Positions 9,336-19,360 of a stretch of 64,000 nt of DNA are shown in pieces. The notes below the pieces were generated by a model that saw only the letters and a program-made list of their open reading frames with translations, was not told the origin of the DNA and did no database searches. A program made the translations under genes and the position numbers. The stretch spans positions 1 to 64,000 of the forward strand of contig JACQDB010000077.1 of assembly GCA_016201275.1 (NCBI GenBank), read 5' to 3'. The number at the start of each line of letters is the position of its first letter. The stretch's first letter is position 1. This DNA comes from Acidobacteriota bacterium (GTDB taxonomy: Bacteria > Acidobacteriota > Blastocatellia > UBA7656).

Positions 9336-9366
9336 GTTGAGAGGCGGTCACAGACCGCCTCTCAAC
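9336..9366. repeat. Element D1, GTTGAG hairpin
   Basis: GTTGAGAGGCGGTC pairs with GACCGCCTCTCAAC around a 3-nt loop, giving a 14-bp perfect stem. It lies between two minus-strand genes and could act as a transcript-end structure. Confidence 0.75.
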
Positions 9367-9425
9367 AAGGTGTCGTGGTCGCGGGCAAATGAACTTCGCT
9401 ATAGGTCTGAGCGCGCGAGGCGCTT

Positions 9426-9893
9426 TTATAGAGCGTGGGCGTGTTTGAGCAGTCTGGCAATTTTGACATTTGCTTTTGCCGCCGACTGTAGAGCGGTGCA
9501 ACCCTTATGGTTTTTGATCTTCGTATCCGCGCCTCGACTCAACAGCAGACGGACAATTTCCGTGTGGCCTTTCGAGGCCGCTTCCATCAAAGCCGTCCAG
9601 CCATCGTGATCTTGAGCGTTCACCGCCGCGCCGCTATCGAGCAACGCTCTAACCGTTTCGCTATGTCCGGCAAAGCTCGCTTCCATTAAAGGCGTGCGGC
9701 CCTGGTCATCTTTTGCATCTGCCGTTGCGCCTTTTTCAAGCAAGGCTTTGATTGCCGAGGTATGACCAATCAGCGCCGCGCTCATCAACCCGGCGATGGT
9801 GATTTCCGACGCCATTTCGACCTGTTGAAAAGAAGCCTGTACCGCTTCGAGATGCTTTGCGCCGATGACGGAATTGCCGATGACTGAATTCAT
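9426..9893 (-). CDS. Ankyrin-repeat protein
   Basis: 155 residues. After a leader of about 30 residues come three clear ankyrin repeats of 33 residues (DDQGRTPLMEASFAGHSE, DHDGWTALMEAASKGHTE, NHKGCTALQSAAKANVK) plus a degenerate first one. Ankyrin stacks are protein-binding scaffolds. There is no signal peptide, so it is probably cytoplasmic. AAGGAG precedes ATG 9893. The partner is unknown, and the gene is flanked by D-type hairpins on both sides. Confidence 0.9.
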   Translation of the reverse strand: MNSVIGNSVIGAKHLEAVQASFQQVEMASEITIAGLMSAALIGHTSAIKALLEKGATADAKDDQGRTPLMEASFAGHSETVRALLDSGAAVNAQDHDGWTALMEAASKGHTEIVRLLLSRGADTKIKNHKGCTALQSAAKANVKIARLLKHAHAL

Positions 9894-10409
9894 GCTCTCT
9901 GCTCCTTCTGCAAAATCCTGTTATAGCGATTTTCATTTGCCCACGCCCACAACACCTAGTTGAGAGGCGGTCTGTGACCGAAGTGCGGCGGTCACAGACC
10001 GCCTCTCAACTCATCGCATACCTCTGCAACCCGCTATAACCACCTGCCTGTCGCAGGTCTCCATCCGGCTTATGGGTTACGGCTATTCTTCTTGAAGCAA
10101 GAGCAAAGAATCTATGATGGCTATCACGCCTAGCGGTGACCGTAATCACAGGCGCAGAGTCGAGGCTTGAGGGAAAGCACGAACACAGGTGCAGGCGCGT
10201 TAGAGCGGTTTGCAATTTCGTGTACGCAGAACCGCAGAACCTCGCCCAAGCCTGCAAAGCGGCTGTGGGAATCGGTTGCAGCGCTTCTTGCTCGCGCCCC
10301 TTGCGCTTGATTTGTTGGCTAACTCTCTTTACCATTCGCCGCGTATCAGCAAAGGCAAAAAGCCGTTGCGCTTTCTGCCCCTCACGACCAACGGAAAAGA
10401 AAGGTTTTC
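9894..10409. other. Divergent-promoter spacer with hairpin D2 and no gene
   Basis: About 515 bp between the ankyrin gene (minus) and the metalloprotease gene (plus). It contains D2 and, at 10201-10237, a short block TAGAGCGGTTTGCAATTTCG ending near ACCGC that resembles a decayed B terminus. No promoter could be assigned with confidence. Confidence 0.5.
9958..10009. repeat. Element D2, GTTGAG hairpin
   Basis: GTTGAGAGGCGGTCTGTGACCG pairs as an inverted repeat with CGGTCACAGACCGCCTCTCAAC around a loop of about 8 nt. It has the same sequence core as D1, D3 and D4. Confidence 0.8.
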
Positions 10410-12956
10410 ATGAAACGAATCAGCATCGCTTTTGTCGCTATTTTTCTACCGCTGACCATCACCGCCAGCGTGTTCGCGCAGGATAAAACCATCGCCGCAA
10501 AAACCAGCGGCTTGCAAAAACTTGACGGCTACCTGCCGATTTATTGGGACGCCGCAAATGGCAAGATGTTGATGGAAATCTCGCGTTTCAACACCGAGTT
10601 GCTTTATCAAATCTCTCTGCCCACGGGGGTCGGCTCGAACCCTTTGGGTTTGGATAGAGGCCAACTCGGCGGCACCCACGTAGTCTTTTTCGAGCGCCTC
10701 GGGCAAAAGATTTTAATGATCGAGCCGAACTATAATTTTCGTGCGCTCACCAATGATGCTGCCGAACGTCGCGCTGTCGAAGAATCGTTTGCGCGTTCGG
10801 TATTGTGGGGCTTCAAAGTCGAAGCTGCCGAAGGCGACAAAGTTTTAGTTGACGCGACCGCCTTCTTTTTGCGCGATGCCCACGGCGTCATGGAGCGCTT
10901 GCGCCAATCGCGCCAGGGCAATTTTCGCCTGGACGAATCGCGTAGCGCCTTTTACCTGCCGCGCACCAAAGGCTTTCCGAAAAATACCGAAGTCGAAGTG
11001 CTGTTGACCCTGACCACAGATGGCGAGACCGGCGCGATGCTGCGCGGCACAGTGCCGACGCCGCAAGCGGTCTCGGTGCGCGAGCATTTTTCCTTTGTTG
11101 AATTGCCCGACCTCAACTACAAGCCGCGCAAACTTGATCCCCGCGTGGGCGTCAACGGTTTGAACTTTCAAGATTATGCTTCGCCCATCAGCGAGCCGAT
11201 TGATAAGCATTGGATCAGTCGTCATCGCCTCGAAAAGAAAGACCCCAACGCGGCGATGTCCGAGCCGGTCAAACCGATTATTTATTACGTTGACAACGGC
11301 ACTCCGGAACCAATTCGTAGCGCCTTGATCGAAGGCGCATCGTGGTGGAATCAGGCATTTGAAGCCGCCGGTTTTATCAACGGGTTTCAGGTGAAAGTGT
11401 TGCCCGAAGACGCCGACCCTATGGATGCGCGCTACAACATGATTAATTGGGTGCATCGTTCCACACGCGGGTGGTCGTATGGCAGCAGCATTCAAGACCC
11501 GCGCACCGGCGAAATTATCAAAGGCAACGTCACCCTCGGTTCACTGCGCGTGCGCCAGGATTTTCTGCTGGGAGCCGGATTGGTGGCGACCAATCGCAAT
11601 GGCCAGGGCGAAGATTTTGATAGCGGCGGCGAGGAAATTTTCGGCAACCTCTGCGAAGCGGGCTTTGCGCCCGAGGCCGAATACCTGGCCGATACGTCAA
11701 GCGCTGCCGAAGCCATGGCGCTGGCGCGCCTACGTCAACTTTCGGCTCACGAAGTCGGTCACACGCTTGGGCTGGCGCACAACTTTGCGGCCAGCACTTA
11801 CGGGCGCGCTTCGGTGATGGATTATCCAGCGCCTTTGGTGGAAATCAAAAACGGCAAGCTCGATTTGTCGAATGCTTATGCCAGAGGCATCGGCGAGTAT
11901 GATAAATTCGCCATTAAATATGCCTATACGCAATTTCCAACGGGCGCGAATGAAGCCGCCGAGTTGGAAAAATTACTGCGCGACAACGCCGACCATATGC
12001 TCTTTATCAGCGATGCCGATGCACGTCCGGCGGGAGCGGCGCATCCGCTTGCGAGTTTGTGGGACAACGGCGAAGACCCTGTGGCGATGCTGCGCCACGA
12101 AATGAAAGTGCGCGACATCGGCTTGCATAATTTTGGCTTGCAGAACCTTTCCACGGGCGCGCCGCTTTCGACGTTGGAAGCGAAGTTGTTGCCGCTTTAC
12201 CTGCACCATCGTTATCAATTGCAAGCGGCGGTGAAATCCGTAGGCGGCGTTTATTATACCTATGCGGTGAAGACGGTTGACGGCACCAGCCCTCGGCGCG
12301 TCAATGAAGTTGTAGCCGCCGCCAAACAACGCGATGCGCTTGATGCGGTGTTGGCAACTTTGGAGGCGCAAGCGCTGGCGATTCCGCCACGTCTGCTGTC
12401 ATTGATTCCGCCACGCGCCTTCAGTTTCGGCGGCCCCAACACGGAATTATTCGGCAAGCGCACCGCTCCGGTGTTTGATCCCATCGGCGCGGCGACCATT
12501 GCCGCAGACTTCGCGGTGTCCGGTTTGTTACAACCCGAACGCGCCGCTCGCTTGATAGATTTTCATTCACGCGAGGCGACGAACCCTGATTTCAAAGAAG
12601 TCATAGACGCTCTTTTGGCGAAGACCTGGAAAGCCCCTGCACCAAAAGACGGCTATCACGCAGCGATTCAACGCGCCGTGCAAAATCTGGTGGTCCGGCG
12701 TTTGATGGACACTGCCGCCAATGATGACGCCGCCGTACAGGTGCGAGCGACAGCAACGGAAGCGCTGCGTGAATTGAGCGCCCGGTTGAAAGTAGCGGCG
12801 TACCCTGCGCCAACCGAGCGCGCCCACATCCGCGCCACCCGCGATGACATAGAGCGTTTCTTGAATCGTCCCGACGAAACCATGAAAAAGACTGCGCCGT
12901 TGCCAACGCCGCCGGGCGACCCGATTGGTTCACCTGGGCAAAGCCGAAACCATTAA
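10410..12956 (+). CDS. Secreted zinc metalloprotease (DUF5117/DUF4953-type)
   Basis: 848 residues with a signal peptide (residues 1-24, VFAQD cleavage). The catalytic motif [12 protein letters not shown] starts at about residue 447, giving three His ligands in the metzincin-like HExxHxxGxxH arrangement. A Met-turn-like SVMDYPAP follows about 20 residues later. The N-terminal [20 protein letters not shown] and [19 protein letters not shown]-like blocks match the DUF5118/DUF5117 part and the C-terminal half the DUF4953 part of this family. It is of normal length, with AAAGG upstream of ATG 10410. It is probably periplasmic or secreted; its substrate is unknown. Confidence 0.92.
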   Translation: MKRISIAFVAIFLPLTITASVFAQDKTIAAKTSGLQKLDGYLPIYWDAANGKMLMEISRFNTELLYQISLPTGVGSNPLGLDRGQLGGTHVVFFERLGQKILMIEPNYNFRALTNDAAERRAVEESFARSVLWGFKVEAAEGDKVLVDATAFFLRDAHGVMERLRQSRQGNFRLDESRSAFYLPRTKGFPKNTEVEVLLTLTTDGETGAMLRGTVPTPQAVSVREHFSFVELPDLNYKPRKLDPRVGVNGLNFQDYASPISEPIDKHWISRHRLEKKDPNAAMSEPVKPIIYYVDNGTPEPIRSALIEGASWWNQAFEAAGFINGFQVKVLPEDADPMDARYNMINWVHRSTRGWSYGSSIQDPRTGEIIKGNVTLGSLRVRQDFLLGAGLVATNRNGQGEDFDSGGEEIFGNLCEAGFAPEAEYLADTSSAAEAMALARLRQLSAHEVGHTLGLAHNFAASTYGRASVMDYPAPLVEIKNGKLDLSNAYARGIGEYDKFAIKYAYTQFPTGANEAAELEKLLRDNADHMLFISDADARPAGAAHPLASLWDNGEDPVAMLRHEMKVRDIGLHNFGLQNLSTGAPLSTLEAKLLPLYLHHRYQLQAAVKSVGGVYYTYAVKTVDGTSPRRVNEVVAAAKQRDALDAVLATLEAQALAIPPRLLSLIPPRAFSFGGPNTELFGKRTAPVFDPIGAATIAADFAVSGLLQPERAARLIDFHSREATNPDFKEVIDALLAKTWKAPAPKDGYHAAIQRAVQNLVVRRLMDTAANDDAAVQVRATATEALRELSARLKVAAYPAPTERAHIRATRDDIERFLNRPDETMKKTAPLPTPPGDPIGSPGQSRNH

Positions 12957-13012
12957 GTCGTCAATCGTAAAAGCCACGCGATGAATGACGAAGTGCATTA
13001 TTCAGCCGTACC

Positions 13013-13114
13013 TAGAGGGTGGCGCAGAATTCCAGAAATCGCCCATATATTGTGGATGGCTATACCCTGACACACAATATATAGACAGAAAATCCATTCC
13101 TGCGCCACGCTCTA
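13013..13114. repeat. Element A3, ~102 bp MITE-like palindrome
   Basis: Termini TAGAGGGTGGCGCAGAATTC and CTGCGCCACGCTCTA are inverted. The inner arms TATATTGTGGATGG and CACACAATATAT also pair, so the whole unit can form one long hairpin. It abuts inverted repeat G. Confidence 0.85.
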
Positions 13115-13131
13115 ATTACTCAGCCAGTGAT

Positions 13132-13327
13132 TGCGGCGGTGCCGCTTTGAGGTAAGGCATAGCCTATCCGTAAGCGGCGTTCCCAATTCTCGCGGCTGCG
13201 CCGCCCTTGGGCTTCTGCCGCCAAGTTTTTCTGAGGCGCAGCCTCCGGTGCGGCAGAGCCGCGAAAAAGTAGTGCCAGCTTACCGGAGAGTGATAGACTC
13301 TCCGCACCTCAAAGCGGCACCGCCGCA
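13132..13327. repeat. Element G: 196-bp unit with perfect 22-bp inverted ends
   Basis: The left end (13132-13153, beginning TGCGGCGGTGCCGC) is the exact inverted complement of the right end (13306-13327, ending GGCACCGCCGCA). The inside is GC-rich with further hairpins such as GGAGAGTGATAGACTCTCC. There is no supported ORF. A single copy was seen in this window. Confidence 0.8.
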
Positions 13328-13490
13328 CAGCGTTCAACTCGCACACTCAGGTTGGGTAGTTACACTCAGCCTTCATCATTCATCGCCTTTTCTTTTCTGC
13401 TTGAAGGGAGCTTGTAACTCCGTGCGCTGCGGCGAACCTTTTATGATAAAATCCCTGCAACCTCAGGTTTGATAATGGAGAGGCGCGGCA

Positions 13491-14077
13491 ATGTCAACAC
13501 AGCCAAAAACGCGATTAACCATAGAAGAGTACCTCGAACTGGATAAAAATTCCGAAGAGAAATTTGAATACTTCGATGGCGAAGTGTTCAATATGAGCGG
13601 CTGCATCCGATTCACTCGCGGTTGGAATTGCGGCTTGCCCAATTGCTGGACGAACAAATTGAAAAACGCGGCTGCACCCTTTTCTCGTCAAACCTGCGTG
13701 TCAAAGTTCCGAAGTTGCCGCCATATCGTTATCCCGATTTATCCGCCTTGTGCGACAAGCCGGAGTTTGAAGAGCCTAGCGGTTTGTTGTGTTTGACCAA
13801 TCCGATGTTGTTAGGTGAAATTCTTTCGCCTTCAACCGAAGCCTTTGATCGCGGCGAAAAGTTCCCGCACTACAAATCCATTCCGAGTTTCCGCGAATAT
13901 CTGTTGCTGGCACCAGGCCGCAAAAACCTCACGCACGATCTGAAACAATCGGAATGCTCATGGCTGCAAACCGAATATGACGTGGGCGCAACCCTGCATC
14001 TGGTCACGCTTGATTGCACCATAAATATAGACGCGCTTTACGACGGCATTAACTTTGAATCCGAAACCAGTTTTTAA
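13491..14077 (+). pseudogene. Uma2-family endonuclease, frameshifted
   Basis: The first frame (13491-about 13600) gives the usual Uma2/DUF820 opening RLTIEEYLELDKNSEEKFEY then FDGEVFNMSG. The homology continues in the next frame from about 13600 as HPIHSRLELRLAQLLDEQ through YPDLSALCDKP, MLLGEILSPSTEAFDRGEKF and SFREYLLL, ending at 14077. A net frame change occurs at about 13598-13605, and a few residues usually present there are missing. The nuclease-like Asp (PDLS) and Glu (GEILSPST) are intact. Either a true pseudogene or a sequencing indel; the short loss argues for real damage. Confidence 0.85.
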
Positions 14078-14436
14078 CTCTGCCTCTTTTTGCTCCAACT
14101 TATTGAGCGGTGGTCTCTGCTCGCACCTTCCGGTGGTCGAGGGCCGCCTTTCAACGCCGCTCATTTTATTCTGCGATTCGGCATTAGAATTTACATTGAT
14201 TTAATGCGCTAATCGCTTCACAACCTTTCAGAAAAGCTCTGCTCACAGCATAAAATAGAACTTTACAGGCGGCGAATTTTCCGGCTGACCGATCAAGCCG
14301 GATTCATCGCCACTTGAAAGTACAGAAACCGAAACGGGATGAGGCAAAACCTGATCATCACACAGATTTTGATTCGTATGCGTGACGGGCTTTCGATACA
14401 ACGCCAGTCGCAGACACAGGTCAGCAAACACACGAT
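14078..14436. other. Spacer, degenerate D-like hairpin, no gene
   Basis: Holds a weak D-type inverted repeat at 14103-14158 (TTGAGCGGTGGTC...GGCCGCCTTTCAA). The rest, leading to the response-regulator start, shows no ORF or clear operator. Confidence 0.45.
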
Positions 14437-15153
14437 ATGGTAGCCAACCCTGAAGACCCACGAGTCCGCAATATCGTCATCGTTGAAGATGACGAGGACA
14501 TTTCGGACACCATCAAATACAACCTCGAACGCGAAGGCTTTCGCGTGCGTACCGCCGCGACCGGCGAACAAGCCTTGAATGTCATCTTTGATCGTCCGCC
14601 CAATTTAATCCTGTTGGATTTGAATCTGCCGCAGATGAGCGGCTTTGAATTGTGCCGCCGACTGCGCGCCGAAGCCACCACGGCGCGTGTGCCGGTGTTA
14701 ATGTTGACGGCGCGCACCGATGAAGCTGATAAAGTGCTGGGCTTGAATCTGGGCGCTGACGATTACATCACCAAGCCCTTCAGTATGCGCGAACTGGTTG
14801 CCCGCGTGCGCGCCGTGCTGCGTCGCACCGAAGGCGCGCAAAGCGAGCCGCAAGGCTTTGACGATGGCGTGTTAAAAATTGACCCGGCGACCTTCATGGT
14901 TCATTGTCACGGCAAAGAAGTGCGCTTGACGCGCAAGGAATTCGCGCTGCTTTCCGAACTGGCGCGCCATCAAGGCCGCGTGATGAGCCGCGAAACCTTA
15001 TTAGATCGCGTCTGGGGCATGATCTATTACGGCGACTCGCGCACCCTTGATGTTCACATACGCCGCCTGCGCCAAAAACTCGGCGACCCCAACCTCATTG
15101 AAACCGTCACTGGCATCGGCTATCGTTTACGCGACGCGAAGAAACAACAATAG
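14437..15153 (+). CDS. PhoB/OmpR-family response regulator
   Basis: 238 residues. The receiver domain (about 10-125) has the acidic pair in IVEDDED, the phosphoacceptor Asp in NLILLDLNLPQMSG, the Thr in LMLTART and the Lys in TKPFSM. A winged-helix OmpR-type DNA-binding domain follows (about 140-235: RLTRKEFALLSEL, DVHIRRLRQKLGD, TVTGIGYRL). It is followed 113 bp later by a PhoR-like kinase and so forms a two-component system. The family resembles PhoB, but no phosphate-transport genes are present, so the stimulus is open. Confidence 0.95.
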   Translation: MVANPEDPRVRNIVIVEDDEDISDTIKYNLEREGFRVRTAATGEQALNVIFDRPPNLILLDLNLPQMSGFELCRRLRAEATTARVPVLMLTARTDEADKVLGLNLGADDYITKPFSMRELVARVRAVLRRTEGAQSEPQGFDDGVLKIDPATFMVHCHGKEVRLTRKEFALLSELARHQGRVMSRETLLDRVWGMIYYGDSRTLDVHIRRLRQKLGDPNLIETVTGIGYRLRDAKKQQ

Positions 15154-15265
15154 TCCGTAGTCTCTAGTCCGTAGTCCCTAGCAATAACTTGAAACCGGCT
15201 CCTGTAGCCACTTTCAAGGCATTGCCGAAAGCTAAGGACGAAGGACTAGGGACTAGGGATGACGC
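15140..15265. repeat. Hairpin cluster between regulator and kinase (element F1)
   Basis: CTTGAAACCGGCT and AGCCACTTTCAAGGC (15187-15222) form an imperfect hairpin like that at 19242. It is flanked by direct TAGTCCGTAGTC copies on the left and the inverted GGACTAGGGACTAGGGA on the right, making a larger palindrome that ends just before the kinase start at 15267. Confidence 0.65.
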
Positions 15266-15266
15266 C

Positions 15267-16577
15267 ATGAACACTCTTGCGAAACGAGTTTGGCCGGTAA
15301 CGATAGGCGCGGTGGCGCTGTTTGCGGTTTATGAAACGGCGAAGACCTTGCTGTTTCCGCGTATGTCGGTCATCGTGTCGCACGTCATCACCACCCTCGT
15401 TGTCGGTTTACTGAGTTTCTTTGTGTCGCGCTATGCTCTGCAACGCTACAACCTCGCCTTAACCAATCTGCAACAACAAACTGAAATGACCGAAGAGACC
15501 AATCGGTTGTTGTCCGGCGTCTTGACGACCATGCGGGAAGGCGTGGTCATCGTCAATTCGCAGATGAATGTAGTGTTGTATAACCAGGCCGCGACACGCC
15601 TTGTCAAATTGCCGTCCGCCGAAGGCTTACAACCGACGGCAAAGCGACTCATTGAAGTGACCCGCGACCCGGCAATTCACAATGCCTTTCGGCAGGCGTT
15701 GGAACAACGCACAGCGGTCGAGATGCGCGTTGAAACCGCCGGGGTTGAAGCGCGGAGTTTTCAATTGGATGTCGCGCCACTCGGCAAACATCTCGCCGTA
15801 GGAGTCTTTTTCGACATCTCGCAACTGGAAAAGTTGGAGCGTGTGCGGCGCGAATTTTTTGCCAACCTGTCGCACGAACTCCGCACTCCGTTGACGGCGA
15901 TTCTCGCCTACACGGAAACGCTGCTCGATGGCGGCATGAAGGACTTGGAAAACAACACGCGCTTTGTCGAAAAACTCTATCAACAGGCCGCCCGTATGCG
16001 CGATTTGCTTTCCGACATTGCCGATTTGTCGGCCATCGAATCGGGCAAAGTGAAACTCTCGCTTGCGCCTGTGCGATTGCGCCACAGCGTCTTCGATTGC
16101 ATCGCCTTGACCGAAGCGCGCCACCGCAAGAACCACTCTGCGTTCATCGTGCTAGTGCCGGATAATCTGTTGGTGCAAGCCGACCGCACCCGGCTCGAAC
16201 AGATTCTTTTCAATTTGATAGACAATGCCGTGAAGTTCAATCACCCCGACGGCACCGTGACGATTCACGCCGAAGAAGTGGGCGAGCGCATTTTGGTAAG
16301 CGTCGAAGACACCGGCATCGGCATAACCCAAACCGATTTGGCGCGAGTGTTCGAGCGCTTGTACCGCGCCGATAAATCGCGGTCGCGCAAAATCGAAGGC
16401 AGTGGGCTGGGACTGGCCATCGTCAAACATCTGGTGCAGGCGCACGGCGGCGAAATCACCGCAACGAGCGAACTCGGACGCGGCTCGCGCTTCTCGTTCA
16501 CTCTGCCCAGAGTTTGCGCGCAAGAGACTAGCGAGCCGGGTATTTTTTCGCTTGCCATAGATGGTGAGAAAAAGTAG
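15267..16577 (+). CDS. PhoR-like sensor histidine kinase
   Basis: 436 residues from ATG 15267; an earlier in-frame ATG at 15189 lies in the hairpin repeat and is unlikely to be used. One or two N-terminal membrane spans (residues about 9-60) are followed by a PAS-like domain (about 80-185), then HisKA with the phosphorylated His in [19 protein letters not shown]. The ATPase domain has an N box [13 protein letters not shown]1 EDTGIGI and G2 [12 protein letters not shown]. It has no large periplasmic sensor, so sensing is probably membrane or cytoplasmic. It partners the response regulator immediately upstream. Confidence 0.94.
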   Translation: MNTLAKRVWPVTIGAVALFAVYETAKTLLFPRMSVIVSHVITTLVVGLLSFFVSRYALQRYNLALTNLQQQTEMTEETNRLLSGVLTTMREGVVIVNSQMNVVLYNQAATRLVKLPSAEGLQPTAKRLIEVTRDPAIHNAFRQALEQRTAVEMRVETAGVEARSFQLDVAPLGKHLAVGVFFDISQLEKLERVRREFFANLSHELRTPLTAILAYTETLLDGGMKDLENNTRFVEKLYQQAARMRDLLSDIADLSAIESGKVKLSLAPVRLRHSVFDCIALTEARHRKNHSAFIVLVPDNLLVQADRTRLEQILFNLIDNAVKFNHPDGTVTIHAEEVGERILVSVEDTGIGITQTDLARVFERLYRADKSRSRKIEGSGLGLAIVKHLVQAHGGEITATSELGRGSRFSFTLPRVCAQETSEPGIFSLAIDGEKK

Positions 16578-16582
16578 TTTGA

Positions 16583-16690
16583 ATGGTGGATGAAATCGCC
16601 AGCAAAACGTGAGTGATTTTCGGATGTCCTGTACAAGCGACCCTGCGGTGGTCGCCTGTACAAGCGATAAAATTGCTCGAAGCCCACAAT
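16583..16690. repeat. Element C2 (partial)
   Basis: Starts with the C-type end GGTGGATGAAAT and contains CTGTACAAGCGACC then CCTGCGGTGGTCGCCTGTAC, forming the family's GTAC-bounded hairpin. The right terminus is not recognisable. Confidence 0.65.
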
Positions 16691-17002
16691 CTCGCAGCAC
16701 CCTTTTCCTCTATTCCGCAATTGCAGAAATCTTTCCGAAGGCAGACAATAAGAGACAGCGAGACCGTCGGCGCAGGGCTTGTCGGTTGCAGGAAACCGCA
16801 CCGGGATTTGGGGTTCAGCGAAGCCGCTGGTCAAAGCGTAAGCAAACCGCTCACCCCCATATCTTGTAGGTGAACGGACAGCGATTCAAAGATATTCTGT
16901 AAAAGTTCGATTCAGCCAACTGACAAGCCAAAGATTCTCTGTTATTTTATCGGCTGAATTATTGAGATATTCATCCCCCACAGATGGAAAGTTGAGGCCA
17001 GC
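16691..17002. other. Spacer, no gene seen
   Basis: About 310 bp before the beta-propeller gene, with AT-rich sequence near 16930-16970 that may include its promoter. I found no coding sequence or structured RNA I could support. Confidence 0.4.
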
Positions 17003-19216
17003 ATGAAATCATCAATCATCCTTGTGCGCCGACTAACGCGGTTCGCGCTAGTCCTCGCTTTATTCATCGCGCCGCTGTCGGGCAAGCCTTCATCCCTGAC
17101 CGCAACGGCGCAAGACCTCGTTCCCACCGGCACCCTCAGCGAATTGAGCTTGGACGATGGCCAAGCCAATTGCGCGGCGGGAACCGGCGCGGCGGCGAAT
17201 GGGCGCGGCTTTGGTTGGGCTAATAAACTGACGCCGACCAGTTACCCCGCGACGTTGCGTTCGATAACCATAGGCTTTAATCGCATATTGATTGGGCAGT
17301 CGGTGGTGCAGGATGCGCTCTATCGCATAGTCGTGTATCTTGACCCGGAAGGCGACGGCCCGGCAGATAATCAGGAACCGGCGGCCACTTTTACTGGGCG
17401 CGTGCGCGGGGCTTTCGATGATCTGATGACCTTCAATCTGATTACTCCGATCACCATCACCTCTGGCAGTTTTGTCGTTGGGGCTATAGATGATTTCGGT
17501 TTTGGGCCGCTGCCTGCGCTGCTTGATATTCCCGGCAAGGCGACCCCGCCTGGCTCGGCCTCCTATGTCTCGTTTAATGCGGGTGGCAATTGGAAAACTC
17601 AAGCGGCGGTCTTTGCCAACACTCCCAATTGTGAATCCAGCACCACCAATCCTCACGCCGTGGGGAGTTGGTTGATACGCGCTGCGGTGGAGAGCAATCC
17701 CGTAGAGTTGCCCACCGTCACTCGCATCAAAGACCCGGCGGCGGTTGAACCTTGGGGCGTTGCCGTCTCAGGTGGCACAGCTTTGGTCACCAACTACGTT
17801 TCTGATAATCTCACCATCATCAATACGCTGGACAACACCTTTCAAAATGTTGCCGTAGGCGATGGCACTGGCGGCGCAGCGGATGGGCCTTATGGGGTGG
17901 TCACCAATGCTAACGAGGATCGGGTTTATGTCACGCTGTTTGGCTCGAACACCATCCCCACCAAAGAGTTTCCAATTGATTATGCCACGGTCGCGGACAA
18001 CGGGCGCGTCGCCGTATTGACCAAGCAAGTGAATGGAACTTTTACGCAAACCAGTTTGATAACGGTCGGCAAAGGGCCGCGCTTCCCGGCGATTACACCA
18101 CCGTCGGCGGGAGCAAAATTGTATGTGCCGTGCGGCGGAGCCAATCGCGTTGATGTCATTAACACGGCGACCAATGCCAAGATTAAAGAGATCGCCGTGG
18201 GCAATGATCCGTCAAGCTGCACCTATGCGGCGGTCAATGGCAAAATCTATGTAACCAATTCCGGCGATGGCACCATCTCGGTGCTGGACATCAAGACCGA
18301 CACTAAAATTAAAGACATCAGCATTCCGGCAACTGCGCCGCCCGCGCCGGGACTGCCGCCTTTGCCGCCTTTGAAAAATCCCGTCAGCGCCGCAATCTCG
18401 TCGCTCAATAATAATCTGTATGTCGCCTACAACGGCGCAAACGATAATCCCAACGGCGCTATTGTCGAGATAGACACCTGCAAAGATATGTTCGTGCGCG
18501 TCGTCACCGACCAGACGACAACCGGAACTGCCGCTGGTGCGGCAGGAGCTTCGGGCATTGCTGCGCCGACCTCTGCTTTGACACGCGACGCGGCGACCGG
18601 CTTGACGCCAAACGCAGGCGGCGGCGGCGGCGGACCGTTCGGCATAGCGGCTGCGAATTTTTTCACCGCCAGTCACTTTGTGGTTTTTACCAATGATGCG
18701 TTGGGCATCGTCGGCGCAATAGATGCCGCCATAGATCAGGTGATGACTGCGCCCGCCATCGTGTTGGCGAATTGTCCGAAACCACGCGGCATCGCGTATC
18801 GCTCCATTACGCCGCCGTGCGGGTCGCGGTTTGGGTGCGCGGAATCTTCCCGCCTCGCTTATGTTGCCTGCGGGCAACCCGATAGCTCTGTGCTGATCAT
18901 CGCGCTGCCATCCATCACCGGAACGCCGCCGACCGTGCCGGTGATTACGTTTGCTGACATCGGCAAGAAGATGACTTTGAGCGGACGTGGCTTTGTGAAT
19001 GGCGCTCGCATAGAAGTGATAGACCCGGTTTCCGGCGTTTGTTTAACCTTCGCGAATCCGCCCAAGGTCAGGAACGAAGGCAAAGAACTGTTCCAGAGGC
19101 CACCGTTCAGCGACGGACGCACCATCAAAGAAGTTATCAAGGGCAATGCGAATGCTTATTTGCGAGTGGTGAATCCTGATGGCTCGACGTTTTTCTTCAT
19201 TCGCCGCATTGTGTGA
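17003..19216 (+). CDS. Secreted YVTN-type beta-propeller protein
   Basis: 737 residues with a signal peptide (about 1-37, ending LTATAQ). Residues about 40-235 form a beta-rich N-terminal domain (RSITIGFNRILIGQSV, FVVGAIDDFGFG). From about 240 to 600 there are repeated propeller blades of the form VTNYVSDNLTIINTLDN and GKIYVTNSGDGTISVLDI, as in YVTN/NHL-like propellers. The C-terminus (about 640-737) resembles an IPT/Ig-like domain (KKMTLSGRGFVNGARIEV). It is probably cell-surface or secreted and ligand-binding rather than catalytic. It is monocistronic, and hairpin F2 follows as a likely terminator. Confidence 0.87.
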   Translation: MKSSIILVRRLTRFALVLALFIAPLSGKPSSLTATAQDLVPTGTLSELSLDDGQANCAAGTGAAANGRGFGWANKLTPTSYPATLRSITIGFNRILIGQSVVQDALYRIVVYLDPEGDGPADNQEPAATFTGRVRGAFDDLMTFNLITPITITSGSFVVGAIDDFGFGPLPALLDIPGKATPPGSASYVSFNAGGNWKTQAAVFANTPNCESSTTNPHAVGSWLIRAAVESNPVELPTVTRIKDPAAVEPWGVAVSGGTALVTNYVSDNLTIINTLDNTFQNVAVGDGTGGAADGPYGVVTNANEDRVYVTLFGSNTIPTKEFPIDYATVADNGRVAVLTKQVNGTFTQTSLITVGKGPRFPAITPPSAGAKLYVPCGGANRVDVINTATNAKIKEIAVGNDPSSCTYAAVNGKIYVTNSGDGTISVLDIKTDTKIKDISIPATAPPAPGLPPLPPLKNPVSAAISSLNNNLYVAYNGANDNPNGAIVEIDTCKDMFVRVVTDQTTTGTAAGAAGASGIAAPTSALTRDAATGLTPNAGGGGGGPFGIAAANFFTASHFVVFTNDALGIVGAIDAAIDQVMTAPAIVLANCPKPRGIAYRSITPPCGSRFGCAESSRLAYVACGQPDSSVLIIALPSITGTPPTVPVITFADIGKKMTLSGRGFVNGARIEVIDPVSGVCLTFANPPKVRNEGKELFQRPPFSDGRTIKEVIKGNANAYLRVVNPDGSTFFFIRRIV

Positions 19217-19241
19217 AATTCAGCCACAGCGCCGTCACACG

Positions 19242-19290
19242 TATGCCTTGAAACTGGCTACTGTAGCCAGTTTCAAGGCATACACTTTTT
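19242..19290 (+). terminator. Hairpin F2, probable terminator
   Basis: TATGCCTTGAAACTGGCT pairs perfectly (18 bp) with AGCCAGTTTCAAGGCATA around CTACTGT-type loop bases, followed by CACTTTTTTT. It sits 25 bp after the propeller gene. The same hairpin core recurs imperfectly at 15187, so it may be a mobile repeat used as a terminator. Confidence 0.7.
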
Positions 19291-19360
19291 TTACCGCGAG
19301 GAGCCGTGCAAATCGGCGCTTGACTTCGGCATCGGGAATCTTGAATTCTGAGGGTGAGCG

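Noticed and set aside
15189-15266. Longer start for the histidine kinase
   Set aside because: The extra 26 codons are encoded by hairpin repeat F1, and the membrane helix begins right after ATG 15267.
18212-18877. Minus-strand frame of about 221 codons
   Set aside because: It is antisense to the beta-propeller gene and has shadow-like composition.
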